Shown here one piece after another: positions 6,767 to 15,734 of a stretch of 64,000 bases of DNA. The notes below the pieces were generated by a model. The model was not told where the DNA came from and ran no database searches. It saw nothing but the letters and a program-made list of their open reading frames with translations. Numbering within the stretch: position 1 is the stretch's first letter; the number at the start of each line of letters is the position of its first letter. A program made the position numbers and the translations under genes. Source of the DNA: JALHNI01 sp044226365 (GTDB lineage: Bacteria > Acidobacteriota > Terriglobia > Bryobacterales > Bryobacteraceae); contig JBGAHE010000025.1 of assembly GCA_044226365.1 (NCBI GenBank), positions 1-64,000 on the forward strand, in the 5' to 3' direction.

Positions 6767-7816
6767 ATGTTGATCGATCTGCGCAGCGATACCGTCACGC
6801 GGCCTACGCCCGAGATGCGCCAGGCCATGGCCCACGCCGAGGTGGGCGACGATGTCTACGGAGAAGACCCCACCGTCAACGAACTGGAGCGGCGCGCGGC
6901 CGAAGTGGCGGGTAAGGAGGCGGCGTTGTTCGTGCCCACCGGCACGATGGGCAATACGATCGCCATCAAACTCCATACCCACCATGGGCAGGAAGTGATT
7001 TGCGATTCGCGGGCGCATATTTTGAACTATGAGCTCTCGATGATGGCGTGGTTTGCGGGCTGCGTGGCCCGGGCGATCCCGACGGAGCAAGGGATTCTGA
7101 CGTGGCCGCAGATCCAAGCCGAGATCCGCCCGGTGGGGCCGCATGCGGCGCCGACGGGCCTGATTGAGATCGAGAACACGCACAACATGGGCGGGGGCAC
7201 GGTGTATCCGCTCGAGACGATCCGCGAGATTGCGCACGAGGCGCACCGCCGGGGCATCCCGGTGCATATGGATGGCGCGCGCGTGTTCCATGCGGCGGCG
7301 GCCGGCGGGGTGACGGTGGCGGAGGTGGTGGCGCCGGTGGATACGGTGATGTTCTGCCTCTCGAAGGCGTTGGGCGCACCGGCGGGTTCGATGCTGACGG
7401 GGCCACGGGAGCTCATCGACCGGGGACGCCTGTACCGCAAGCGCTTGGGCGGCGGGATGCGGCAAGCCGGGATCCTGGCGGCAGCGGGCCTGATTGCGCT
7501 GAACGACATGCCGGCGCGGCTGCCTTCGGACCATGCCAACGCGCACTGGTTAGCGACGCACCTGGCCCGGCTGGAAGGAGTGCGGCTGGACCCGGCCCGG
7601 GTGGCGACCAACATCGTGATCGCCGACGTCGCCGGCACGGGCTGGAAGGCCCCGGCGATGAGCGCCGCGCTGCGGGAGCGGGGGGTGGTGGCGAACGCCA
7701 TCAACGACCGCGACATTCGCCTGGTAACCCACTATGATGTTGATAGAGGGGCCTGTATGGCGGCTTTCGACATCATCCGTGAAGTTTGCCTCCACCCGCC
7801 CCACCGTCACGCCTGA
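6767..7816 (+). CDS. ltaE: Low-specificity L-threonine aldolase
   Basis: The 349-residue product opens with MLIDLRSDTVTRPTPEMR, the family signature. The ATG at 6767 is chosen because GAGAGG lies 3-4 bp upstream; an in-frame codon at 6725 would overlap the divergent gene. Further blocks are GDDVYGEDPTVNELE, LFVPTGTMGNTIAI and VHMDGARVFHAA. The PLP lysine is Lys200 in CLSKALGAPAGS. The enzyme cleaves threonine and allo-threonine to glycine and acetaldehyde. It stands back-to-back with a threonine dehydratase and 11 bp before an oligopeptidase on the same strand. The arrangement suggests a peptide and threonine degradation cluster with the permease nearby. Confidence 0.93.
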   Translation: MLIDLRSDTVTRPTPEMRQAMAHAEVGDDVYGEDPTVNELERRAAEVAGKEAALFVPTGTMGNTIAIKLHTHHGQEVICDSRAHILNYELSMMAWFAGCVARAIPTEQGILTWPQIQAEIRPVGPHAAPTGLIEIENTHNMGGGTVYPLETIREIAHEAHRRGIPVHMDGARVFHAAAAGGVTVAEVVAPVDTVMFCLSKALGAPAGSMLTGPRELIDRGRLYRKRLGGGMRQAGILAAAGLIALNDMPARLPSDHANAHWLATHLARLEGVRLDPARVATNIVIADVAGTGWKAPAMSAALRERGVVANAINDRDIRLVTHYDVDRGACMAAFDIIREVCLHPPHRHA

Positions 7817-7827
7817 GGAAGTCTTAG

Positions 7828-9897
7828 TTGACCCACGACAATCCGCTGCTGAATCGCGAGTTTCGCATTCAGTTTGACCGTTTCCAGGCTGAGCAGGTGA
7901 TGCCCGCCCTGAACACCCTGCTCGCCGAAGCCACGCAAACCATTGGGAATCTGGCAGCTGAGCCCGCGGAGCCCCGCACGTTTGCCAATACGCTGGCCGT
8001 GCTGGACCTGGCGACCGAGCAGTTGGAAGACACCATGTCGCTGGTGCGCCATCTGGAAGGCGTGGCGACGACGCCGGAACTGCGCGCGGCTTATAACGCC
8101 GCCGAGCCGGTGGTGAGCGAATTCCTCTCGTCGATTCCGCTGAACCCCGGCCTCTATAAAGCGGTGAAGGAAGTGGCCGCCTCGCCGGACTCGGCTCATC
8201 TGGACCCCGTCCGGCAGCGCTTTCTGAAGAAGACCGTGGATGGCTTTCGCCGCCATGGGGCTGAGCTCGACGACGACGGCAAGCGGCAGTTGCAGGAAGT
8301 GGAAGTGGAGCTGACGCGGCTGACGACCAAGTACTCGGAGAACGTTTTAGACGCCACGAACGCGTTTGAGCACGTGATTACGGACGAGGCTAAGCTGGCC
8401 GGTCTGCCGCCTTCGGCCATCGCGGCCGCGCGGCAGAGCGCGATGGCGAAGGGGCTGGAAGGCTGGCGGTTTACGCTGCAGGCGCCCAGCTATACCGCGA
8501 TTCTGACGTACCTGGACGATGCCGCGGTGCGCGAGCTGTTCTATCGGGCGAGCATTCGCCGCGGCGCGGCGGAGCCCTACGACAATCGCGAACTGGTGGA
8601 GCGCATTTTGGACTTGCGCAAGAAGAAGGCCCATCTGCTGGGCTACTTCAACTTCGCCGACCTAGTGCTGGAAGAGCGCATGTCGAAGCGCGGCGCCCGC
8701 GCACTCGAGTTTCTGCTGGAGTTGGCCGCGCGCACGCAGGACCGCTTCGAGCAGGAGAACCGGGACCTGCATCAGTTCCGCTGCAAGCTGGAAGGCCACA
8801 ACGCTCCGGAGCCCGAACCGTGGGACGTGGCTTACTACGCGGAGAAACTGCGGCGCGAACGTTACGACTTCGACGAAGAACAACTGCGCCCCTACTTCCC
8901 GCTGCCGCAAGTGGTGCGGGGCATGTTCAAGCTCACCGAGAGCCTTTTCGGCATTCAGGTGGTGGAGCGGCCCGGCGTCCCCGTGTGGCACGCGCAGGTG
9001 AACTGCTACGACATTCTGGACGGGAATGGCGCGCTGCTCGGCTCGTTCTACTCCGACTGGTATCCGCGCGAAACCAAGCGGGGCGGCGCCTGGATGGATG
9101 CCCTGCGCACGGGCAATCCGGCTACACAAGGCGCGCAACCGCATATCGGCATCATCTGCGGCAATCTCACCGAACCGATTGGGACGGACCCCGCGCTGCT
9201 GACGCATCGCGAAGTGGAGACGATTTTCCACGAGTTCGGCCATCTGCTGCACCATTGCCTGAGCCGGGTGGAGATCCGCTCGCTGGCCGGCACCAACGTC
9301 GCCTGGGACTTTGTGGAACTGCCTTCGCAGATCATGGAGAACTGGTGCTGGGAGAAAGAGGCGCTGGACCTGTTTGCGGCGCACTACCAGACCGGCGAAC
9401 GGATTCCGGCCGAACTGCTGGCCAAGATGAAGCGCGCGCGCACCTTCCGCGCGGCCAACGCGCAGATGCGGCAATTGGGCTTTGGCATTGTCGATCTGCA
9501 GTTGCACATCGACTTTGACGCGAAGAGCTATCGCGAGAAGACCGGCGGCGATGTGATCCAGTACGCGCGCGAAACCATGCAGCCTTACTCGCCGGCGACC
9601 TTCCCTCCGGATCACGCCACCATCTGCTCGTTCACGCATTTGTTTTCGAGCCCCGTGGCTTACGGCTCCGGTTACTACTCCTACAAGTGGGCGGAAGTGC
9701 TGGACGCCGATGCCTTCGGCCGCTTTAAGGAAGAAGGGGTGTTGAACCCCGCGGTGGGCCGGGCCTTCCGGGAGATGATTCTCGAGAAGGGCGACAGCGC
9801 CGATCCCGCCGATCTCTACCGCGCCTTCCGAGGCCGCGAACCTGACCAACACGCGCTGTTGGAACGCCAAGGGCTGCTGACCCTGCAAACGGACTGA
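7828..9897 (+). CDS. prlC: M3-family oligopeptidase (oligopeptidase A / thimet type)
   Basis: This 689-residue zinc peptidase carries HEFGH at residues 468-472, with the third zinc ligand Glu497 in WDFVELPSQ, the M3 signature arrangement. The long helical N-terminal half and the late block PVAYGSGYYSYKWAEVLDAD are also standard for oligopeptidase A. It degrades peptides up to roughly 20 residues in the cytoplasm; no signal peptide is present. The start is a TTG at 7828 with TGAGGAAG, overlapping the upstream stop, as ribosome binding site. It follows ltaE by 11 bp and precedes a small AAA ATPase by 2 bp, so the three are probably one transcript. prlC is the E. coli name and is used here by family. 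Confidence 0.9.
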   Translation: MTHDNPLLNREFRIQFDRFQAEQVMPALNTLLAEATQTIGNLAAEPAEPRTFANTLAVLDLATEQLEDTMSLVRHLEGVATTPELRAAYNAAEPVVSEFLSSIPLNPGLYKAVKEVAASPDSAHLDPVRQRFLKKTVDGFRRHGAELDDDGKRQLQEVEVELTRLTTKYSENVLDATNAFEHVITDEAKLAGLPPSAIAAARQSAMAKGLEGWRFTLQAPSYTAILTYLDDAAVRELFYRASIRRGAAEPYDNRELVERILDLRKKKAHLLGYFNFADLVLEERMSKRGARALEFLLELAARTQDRFEQENRDLHQFRCKLEGHNAPEPEPWDVAYYAEKLRRERYDFDEEQLRPYFPLPQVVRGMFKLTESLFGIQVVERPGVPVWHAQVNCYDILDGNGALLGSFYSDWYPRETKRGGAWMDALRTGNPATQGAQPHIGIICGNLTEPIGTDPALLTHREVETIFHEFGHLLHHCLSRVEIRSLAGTNVAWDFVELPSQIMENWCWEKEALDLFAAHYQTGERIPAELLAKMKRARTFRAANAQMRQLGFGIVDLQLHIDFDAKSYREKTGGDVIQYARETMQPYSPATFPPDHATICSFTHLFSSPVAYGSGYYSYKWAEVLDADAFGRFKEEGVLNPAVGRAFREMILEKGDSADPADLYRAFRGREPDQHALLERQGLLTLQTD

Positions 9898-9899
9898 AC

Positions 9900-10499
9900 A
9901 TGTTTCTCAAAATTCTTGGCCATCCGGTCTTCCAGAACCTGAACTATCATCTGCCGATGATCCTCGACCTGTCCCATCCGGTCGTGATGCTCGAAGGCGA
10001 AAACGGGTCCGGCAAGTCCACCTTGCTGCACTCGATTTATTACGCGTTGAAGGGCGAGCAGGTCCCCGGCTATATTTATCGCTGGGAGGGCACGGCGCCC
10101 ACGCCGCCCAAGACCTTCCTGTTCGATGCCGAAGCGCACAATCCGCGCATGCAGCTCGATTTCTTCAAGGACGATCCGCGCATGTCGGAGTTTCTCCAGA
10201 CGGCCAGCCATGGCCAGGTGATGCTCGCGATGTTCCAGGACAACTTCCCGGGTCTGCCGGACGGCACGGTGCTGCTGCTGGATGAGCCGGAGATGGCGCT
10301 CTCGCAATCCAATCAGCGGCGCATTTTGAAGATGCTGTTCGAGCTGGTGGAGAAGAAGAACTTCCGCATTATCTGCGCGACGCATTCGCCGGTGCTGATC
10401 AGCGCCCCGGAAACCTATGTCATCAACCTCGACCGGCACATTAACCGGAACGTGGCGGATATGACGATGGGCATCCAGGGCGGCAGTACGATTCAGTAG
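9900..10499 (+). CDS. Small ABC/SMC-type AAA ATPase
   Basis: This 199-residue cytoplasmic ATPase has a Walker A motif GENGSGKST at residues 33-41 and a Walker B motif LLLDEPEMALS at about 124-134. A switch histidine lies in ICATHSPVLI. A segment SHGQVMLAMFQ sits where an ABC signature is expected. It has no membrane partner or substrate-binding neighbour and is far shorter than transporter ATPases with helical additions. The mix resembles the AAA_21-like (OLD/RecF-like) ATPases of uncertain role. Its ATG is 2 bp after the oligopeptidase stop, which implies coupled translation. Its function is unknown; a role linked to peptide turnover is only suggested by the coupling. The 3' end is part of a hairpin shared with the convergent permease gene. 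Confidence 0.8.
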   Translation: MFLKILGHPVFQNLNYHLPMILDLSHPVVMLEGENGSGKSTLLHSIYYALKGEQVPGYIYRWEGTAPTPPKTFLFDAEAHNPRMQLDFFKDDPRMSEFLQTASHGQVMLAMFQDNFPGLPDGTVLLLDEPEMALSQSNQRRILKMLFELVEKKNFRIICATHSPVLISAPETYVINLDRHINRNVADMTMGIQGGSTIQ

Positions 10500-10517
10500 G
10501 CCGAGCTTATTCGGCCT
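10498..10517. terminator. Bidirectional hairpin spanning two convergent stop codons
   Basis: AGGCCGA (10498-10504) pairs perfectly with TCGGCCT (10511-10517) around a 6-nt loop. The stem contains the end of the ATPase gene and the loop and arm contain the stop of the permease gene. T-runs are weak, so efficiency is uncertain. Confidence 0.5.
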
Positions 10518-11952
10518 TCAGGTTGCTGTGGCTCTTGCTGTAGGTGAAGTAGACCACCAGGCCGATTAACAGCCAAACGAACGCCGCGAGTTGCGTGGTA
10601 CGGTCGAGCGCAATGATCATGGCGCCGCAGACGAGCATGCCGAGAATCGGCACGATCGGCACAAGGGGTGCGCGGAAGGGACGCTCGACGCGGGGGTCCG
10701 TTTTGCGGAGAATCATCACGCCGGCGCAGACCAGCACGAAGGCGAACAGCGTCCCGATGGACGTGAGGTCACCAGTGATGTCGCCCGGCAACAGGCCGGC
10801 AATCAAACCGACGAAGACGAACAGGACGACGTTGGACTTATAGGGCGTGCGGAAGGTGGGATGCAGCTCGGAGAAGATCTTGGGGAGCAAGCCGTCTTTG
10901 GCCATCGAGTAGAAGACCCGGCTCTGGCCTAGGAGCATGACGAGGATCACGGAAGAGAAGCCGGCGAGAATGGCGACGGTAATCAGCGTGGCCAGCCAGC
11001 CGTAGCCGGGCATGTAGGTCTGAATGGCGAAGGCGACCGAGGCTTCTTTACCGGCGATCTTGAACTCTTTCCAGTTCGCCACGCCCGTCAGCACATGGGC
11101 GAAGAGGATATAGAGCAGGGTGCAGACGGCCAGCGAGCCGAGGATGCCGAGCGGCATGTCCTTGGCGGGGTTCTTGGCTTCCTGCGCCGCGGTGGAAACG
11201 GCGTCAAAGCCGATGAAGGCGAAGAAGACGATGCCGGCGCCGCCCAGCACGCCGCCCCAACCGTGGCGGAAGAGTCCTTCGTGGCCGGGAGTGCCTTCGG
11301 GAATCATGTAGGGGACGTGGTTGGCGGGGTTGATGAAGCTCCAGCCGAGGGCAATGAACAGCAGCACGATGCCGACTTTCACGTACACGATGACGGCGTT
11401 CACATTGGCGGATTCTTCGGTGCCTTTGATCAGCAGCAGGGTGAGCAGCAGCAGGATCACCAGGGCGGGAAAGTTCATGATGCCGTGGGTGCCATCGGCC
11501 GAGGTTTGGAGAAAGGAGTGACAGAAGGCGTAGGGGATGGCCCCGCCGAGGAGGTTATTGAGGTACTCGCTCCAGGCAATGGAGACGGTGGCGGCTCCGA
11601 GTGCGTACTCGAGCACGAGCGCCCAGCCGATCACCCAGGCGACGAACTCGCCCATGGTGGCGTACGCGTAGGTGTAAGCGCTGCCGGCGATGGGGATCAT
11701 GGCGGCGAACTCGGCGTAGCAGAGTCCGGCGAGGGCGCAACCGATGGCGGCCACGATGAAAGACAGCGTGACGGCCGCGCCGGACGCTTCGGCGGCCGCG
11801 GCGGCCGTGCGGACGAACAGGCCGGCGCCGATGATGGCGCCGATGCCCAGCGCGACCAGCGCTTTGGCGTCCAAGGTCCGTTTGAGGCCCTTTTCTGAAT
11901 CAGCGGCTTGCGACAACAGCCCGGCTAGCGACTTCTTCCGCGTCAAACTCAT
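10507..11952 (-). CDS. APC-superfamily amino acid permease (cationic amino acid transporter-like)
   Basis: The 481-residue product is an integral membrane protein with about 12 hydrophobic segments. It opens with a short basic cytoplasmic tail (MSLTRKKSLAGLL), then GIGAIIGAGLFVRT, the unwound first helix of APC transporters. AGLCYAEFAAMIPIAGSAYTYA follows, split across helices 2-3, then FFAFIGFDAVSTAAQEAKNP, all typical of CAT/YfnA-type carriers. These import amino acids, often basic or branched, by proton symport or exchange. The last residues are charged (KSHSNLKAE). It is convergent with the peptidase/ATPase transcript, only 7 bp away. Substrate cannot be read from sequence, though neighbours handle threonine and peptides. 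Confidence 0.92.
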   Translation of the reverse strand: MSLTRKKSLAGLLSQAADSEKGLKRTLDAKALVALGIGAIIGAGLFVRTAAAAAEASGAAVTLSFIVAAIGCALAGLCYAEFAAMIPIAGSAYTYAYATMGEFVAWVIGWALVLEYALGAATVSIAWSEYLNNLLGGAIPYAFCHSFLQTSADGTHGIMNFPALVILLLLTLLLIKGTEESANVNAVIVYVKVGIVLLFIALGWSFINPANHVPYMIPEGTPGHEGLFRHGWGGVLGGAGIVFFAFIGFDAVSTAAQEAKNPAKDMPLGILGSLAVCTLLYILFAHVLTGVANWKEFKIAGKEASVAFAIQTYMPGYGWLATLITVAILAGFSSVILVMLLGQSRVFYSMAKDGLLPKIFSELHPTFRTPYKSNVVLFVFVGLIAGLLPGDITGDLTSIGTLFAFVLVCAGVMILRKTDPRVERPFRAPLVPIVPILGMLVCGAMIIALDRTTQLAAFVWLLIGLVVYFTYSKSHSNLKAE

Positions 11953-12025
11953 GCAAGGTCTCCTTTAGACAGTTCCACTATTAAATCACGCACTTCCAGC
12001 GCTGGCGGGCGATGATGAAGAAAAG

Positions 12026-13177
12026 ATGAACACTGAGTACGAAGCCATCATCGTGGGTGGCGGGGCAGCAGGTCTGTTCTGCGCGGCGATGGCAATGCAA
12101 CGAGGCCGGCGGACTTTGTTAGTGGAACACGGCGAGACGGTGGGCCGCAAGATCCTTATCTCGGGCGGCGGGCGGGCGAATTTCACGAACCGCGAGACGC
12201 GGCCGGAGAACTTTTTGAGCGAGAACCCGCACTTCGCGAAGTCGGCGCTGGCGCGCTACCGTCCGGCCGACTTTATCGACCTGGTAAACCGCCACCACAT
12301 CGCGTGGCACGAGAAGAAGCTGGGCCAGTTGTTCTGCGATGGGTCGGCGCGGCAGATCGTCGATCTGTTGCTGGCCGAGTGCGCCGGGGTCCGCATCCTC
12401 ACCGGGACGCGCGTGGAGAGCGTGACGGCGGGCTTCCAGGTGCAGACCAGCGCAGGCGCCTTCGAAGCGCCGAAGCTGGTGGTGGCGACCGGCGGCCTCT
12501 CGATTCCGAAGATCGGCGCCACGGATTGGGGCCATCGGCTGGCCCGCCAGTTCGGCTTGCGCGTGGTGGAGCCGCGGCCGGCACTGGTGCCGCTGACGTT
12601 TAACGCGGCCGATGCGCGCACGTTCGAAGGACTCTCCGGCGTCGCTACGGACGTGATCGCCTCGGCCGGCGGCGGTCCACGGTTCGAAGAACGAATGCTC
12701 GTCACCCATCGCGGACTCTCCGGCCCCGCCATCTTGCAGGCAAGCTCCTACTGGCGGCCGGGGCAGGCGGTGGCGCTCAACCTGGCGCCTGGTCATCACC
12801 TCGAAGCCGAATTCCTTGAGCGCAAACGCACGGGCGGCGCGCTGCTGGGCTTTCTGCCGCAACGGCTGGCTGACCGGTGGGCTGAGGTCCACCAGCTGAC
12901 GCCGCCACTGTCGCGGTTGAAGGATGCGGTGCTGAAGGACGCCGCACGGGGGCTCGAGCAATGGTCCTGGCAGCCGGCGGGGACGGAAGGTTATGCCAAA
13001 GCCGAGGTGACGGCGGGCGGCGTGGATACGAACGAGCTCTCTTCGAAGACGATGGAAGCAAGGCGCGTCCCCGGGCTCCACTTCATCGGCGAGGTGGTGG
13101 ACGTGACGGGTCAACTGGGCGGCTACAACTTCCAATGGGCCTGGGCATCGGCCTTCGCCGCGGCGCAGGCGCTTTAG
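12026..13177 (+). CDS. BaiN/HI0933-family NAD(P)/FAD-dependent oxidoreductase
   Basis: This 383-residue flavoprotein has an N-terminal dinucleotide fold, EAIIVGGGAAGLFCAAMA, followed by the family hallmark VGRKILISGGGRANFTN. Later blocks are VATGGLSIPKIGATDWGH, a lid region MLVTHRGLSGPAILQASSYW, and the C-terminal FAD-contact segment LHFIGEVVDVTGQLGGYNFQ. These identify the HI0933/YhiN/BaiN family. Its members bind FAD, and some reduce unsaturated steroid or bile-acid intermediates, but the usual substrate is unknown. No signal peptide is present, so it is cytoplasmic. A GAAGAAAAG purine tract precedes the ATG. It is a lone gene, divergent from the permease and convergent with the ADOP permease 10 bp downstream. 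Confidence 0.9.
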   Translation: MNTEYEAIIVGGGAAGLFCAAMAMQRGRRTLLVEHGETVGRKILISGGGRANFTNRETRPENFLSENPHFAKSALARYRPADFIDLVNRHHIAWHEKKLGQLFCDGSARQIVDLLLAECAGVRILTGTRVESVTAGFQVQTSAGAFEAPKLVVATGGLSIPKIGATDWGHRLARQFGLRVVEPRPALVPLTFNAADARTFEGLSGVATDVIASAGGGPRFEERMLVTHRGLSGPAILQASSYWRPGQAVALNLAPGHHLEAEFLERKRTGGALLGFLPQRLADRWAEVHQLTPPLSRLKDAVLKDAARGLEQWSWQPAGTEGYAKAEVTAGGVDTNELSSKTMEARRVPGLHFIGEVVDVTGQLGGYNFQWAWASAFAAAQAL

Positions 13178-13187
13178 CCGGCCCGCG

Positions 13188-15536
13188 TTAGTCAGTTCGC
13201 AAAGCGGCGGCTGGTTCGATGCGGAGAACGCGGCGGGCGGGGAGATAAGTGGCGACGGCGGCGATGAGGAGGAGCAGCAAGCCGGCGCCGGTGTAGGTGA
13301 AGGGGTCCGTGGCGGTGACCTGGTAGAGGTAAGAAGTCAGGAGGCGCGTGGCGGCGACGGACACGACGACGCCGAGGAGGATGCCGGCCGCGGCGAGGCC
13401 AATGCCCTGACGAAGAATCAGGCGCAGGACGCTGCCGGGGGAGGCGCCCAAAGCGCGGCGGATGCCGACTTCGCGGGTGCGCCGCGTAACGGTGCTGGCG
13501 ATGATGCCGTAGATGCCCACCGTCACCAGCAGCACGCCCGCCGAGGCGAAGATGCCGAGCAAGGTGGTGAGTGAGCGGCGCTGATCTTCGGACTCCTGGA
13601 CCAGCGCGTCCATACTGCGAATTGAGGTGACGGCCTGCGTGGGGTCGACCCGAGCCAGTTCCTGCCGGATGGGCTCGGCCAAGGTAAGCGGGTCACTGGC
13701 GGTGCGCACGGCGAACATCGCGCGCTGCAGGGAGAACTGCGTACGCGGGCGATAGAGGGCGGGTTCGGGCGCTTCGCCCAAGCTGACCTGGTGAACGTCG
13801 GCGACGACGCCCACCACTTCCACCGGGTTGGGGTTGGTGCCGATCAGAATGCGGCGGCCCAGCGGCGAGTCCTTCCCCCAGAACTGGCGAGCGAGCGCTT
13901 CGTTGACCACCGTGACCAGGGGCGAGGTGGCGGTGTCGGTCGCCGCGATGTCGCGGCCTTGGCGCAGCGGAATGCCGAGCGTGCGGAAGGAGCCGGGCGT
14001 CACCAATTGAAGCACTGAGAGGAGGCGTTCGTTGAGCTTGAGCAGGGGCTGGTCCGCCCGCTGAATCGGCGTGCCGGTGAACCCGGTGAGGGGCAACGTG
14101 AGAGTGACGGCGGCAGCGCGCACGCCGGGGATCGCCTCCACGCGGCGGATGAGCTCGTCCTGGCGTTCCGGCGAGACGTTGATCTGCATGGTGAGCAGAT
14201 GATGCGGCTCGAAGCCCGGGGGCACGCGCCCCAGGCGATTCAGACTTTCCAGCAGCAGGCCCGCGCCGATCAGCAGGACCAGCGTGAGGGCAACTTGCGC
14301 CGCCACCAGCCAACCGCGCGGGCTACGCCAGAAAAGCCAGCGGGCGTGCGCCTCGGCCGTGCCTTTGATGGTGGAGGCCAAGTCCGGTCGGGAAGTGTGG
14401 AGCGACGGGGCGAGCCCGAACAGCAGGCTCGTCAGCAGCGCGGCCCCCAACGCGAACGCGAGCACCTCGCCATTCAGACGAAGGCCGGCGTGGCGCGGCA
14501 GTTCGAGCCCAGGTAAGCGGCTGACCGCTCCCAAGCTGGCCCAGGCCAGCGCAATCGCGAGCACGCCACCGGCCAGGGCGAGCAGCAAACTTTCCACCAT
14601 CTGCTGGCGGATGAGTTGTCGACGGCTCGCCCCGAGGGCAGCGCGAACGGCAAACTCGCGGGCGCGAGCGGCACTGCGCGCGAGGATCAGTCCGGCGACG
14701 TTCGCACACGCCATCAGCAGCACGAGAGTGACGGCGCCGAAGAGCGTCCAGAGGGTGGAGCGTACGTCGCGGACGAGCGATTCCTGCAGGGGCAGCACGG
14801 CCTCGCGCAGCGTGGCGGGCCGCGCATCGAGAGCAGTGGGGTTGGCGTTCGCGTACTGACGATTGATGACAGTCAACTCGGCGCTGGCCTGGTCGACGCC
14901 GACGCCTGGGCGCAGACGGCCGATCACGTTGAGGATGGGGCTATTGCGGCGGACGGGCGAAGGGTCGAGGTCGAAGGGACGCCAGACGTCGAGTTGGGGA
15001 AACGGAAGCTGCAGGCCATCGGGGAGAACGCCGACGATGGTGTGGGGCACGCCGCCCAGGGTCAGCGTGGAGCCCAGGATATCGGGGCGGCTGTGGAAGC
15101 GGTTGCGCCAGAGGTCGGCGGCAATCATCGCGACGGGTAAGCCGCGGCTCTCTTCTTCGGGCAGGAAGGCCCGCCCTTTGACGAGCGTGATGCCAAGCGC
15201 CGCCGCGTAACTGTCGGAGACCCGGACGCTGCGCAGGGGCTCCGGCCCGTGCTCGGTGGCCAAGGCAATGGTGTCGAGGAAGACATTCGATGCGGCGACG
15301 GCGACATAGGAATGGGCGGCGCGCAGGGCGGCGAAACGGGTATGGGTGGCGCCACCGGTCAGGCGAACAAGACGGTCCGGCTGGGGGTAGGTGAGCGGGG
15401 CGAGCAGCACTGCATGGACGACGGAGAAGATCGCGGTGGTAGCGCCGATCCCGATCGCCAGGGTGAAGATGGCGGTGAGGGCGAACGTAGGATCGCGGCG
15501 CAACCGGCGCCAGGCGTAGGTGAAGTCTTGCCGCAT
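13188..15536 (-). CDS. ADOP-type ABC transporter permease (duplicated MacB/FtsX)
   Basis: The 782-residue protein has two MacB_PCD plus FtsX units. The first hydrophobic helix follows a short cytoplasmic start (FALTAIFTLAIGIGATTAIF). A periplasmic domain follows, then three helices starting near MACANVAGLILARSAARA. A second periplasmic domain ends at three more helices with RTREVGIRRALGASPGSVLR. The two copies share the turn RxREFAVRAALGASRRQL / RTREVGIRRALGASPGSV, the diagnostic FtsX loop. This is the acidobacterial duplicated orphan permease type. Unlike the second copy in this window it lacks the N-terminal cytoplasmic domain and has no adjacent padR gene. No ATPase gene is next to it, so it must use one encoded elsewhere. 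Substrate unknown; mechanotransmission or lipoprotein/peptide export is usual for the family. Confidence 0.92.
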   Translation of the reverse strand: MRQDFTYAWRRLRRDPTFALTAIFTLAIGIGATTAIFSVVHAVLLAPLTYPQPDRLVRLTGGATHTRFAALRAAHSYVAVAASNVFLDTIALATEHGPEPLRSVRVSDSYAAALGITLVKGRAFLPEEESRGLPVAMIAADLWRNRFHSRPDILGSTLTLGGVPHTIVGVLPDGLQLPFPQLDVWRPFDLDPSPVRRNSPILNVIGRLRPGVGVDQASAELTVINRQYANANPTALDARPATLREAVLPLQESLVRDVRSTLWTLFGAVTLVLLMACANVAGLILARSAARAREFAVRAALGASRRQLIRQQMVESLLLALAGGVLAIALAWASLGAVSRLPGLELPRHAGLRLNGEVLAFALGAALLTSLLFGLAPSLHTSRPDLASTIKGTAEAHARWLFWRSPRGWLVAAQVALTLVLLIGAGLLLESLNRLGRVPPGFEPHHLLTMQINVSPERQDELIRRVEAIPGVRAAAVTLTLPLTGFTGTPIQRADQPLLKLNERLLSVLQLVTPGSFRTLGIPLRQGRDIAATDTATSPLVTVVNEALARQFWGKDSPLGRRILIGTNPNPVEVVGVVADVHQVSLGEAPEPALYRPRTQFSLQRAMFAVRTASDPLTLAEPIRQELARVDPTQAVTSIRSMDALVQESEDQRRSLTTLLGIFASAGVLLVTVGIYGIIASTVTRRTREVGIRRALGASPGSVLRLILRQGIGLAAAGILLGVVVSVAATRLLTSYLYQVTATDPFTYTGAGLLLLLIAAVATYLPARRVLRIEPAAALRTD

Positions 15537-15636
15537 AAAGAAGGTAACTCCGGAAGAGCGATTTTACTGTGACGGTTCAACCCGAACTTTGTCCCAGTCA
15601 AAAGCAAATCAGTACCAAACCACCCCTCTCCGAGGA

Positions 15637-15665
15637 TTGAACTCCCCAAACTCCTCTGATATCAT
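15637..15665 (+). promoter_or_regulatory. Candidate sigma-70 promoter of the TonB receptor at 15735
   Basis: TTGAAC (15637-15642) and TATCAT (15660-15665) are separated by exactly 17 bp, 5/6 consensus at the -10. A start near 15672 leaves a leader of about 63 nt, with GGGAG just before the ATG at 15735. Confidence 0.5.
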
Positions 15666-15734
15666 GCCGCCACTTAGCTTTGCAGGGTAGTTTGCCGTTC
15701 GTTTTAATTTCAATCGAATTTCCGGGAGACCTTT

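Noticed and set aside
11095..11898. A 267-codon + strand frame over the permease gene
   Set aside because: Antisense shadow of a membrane protein with 12 clear helices; no motifs.
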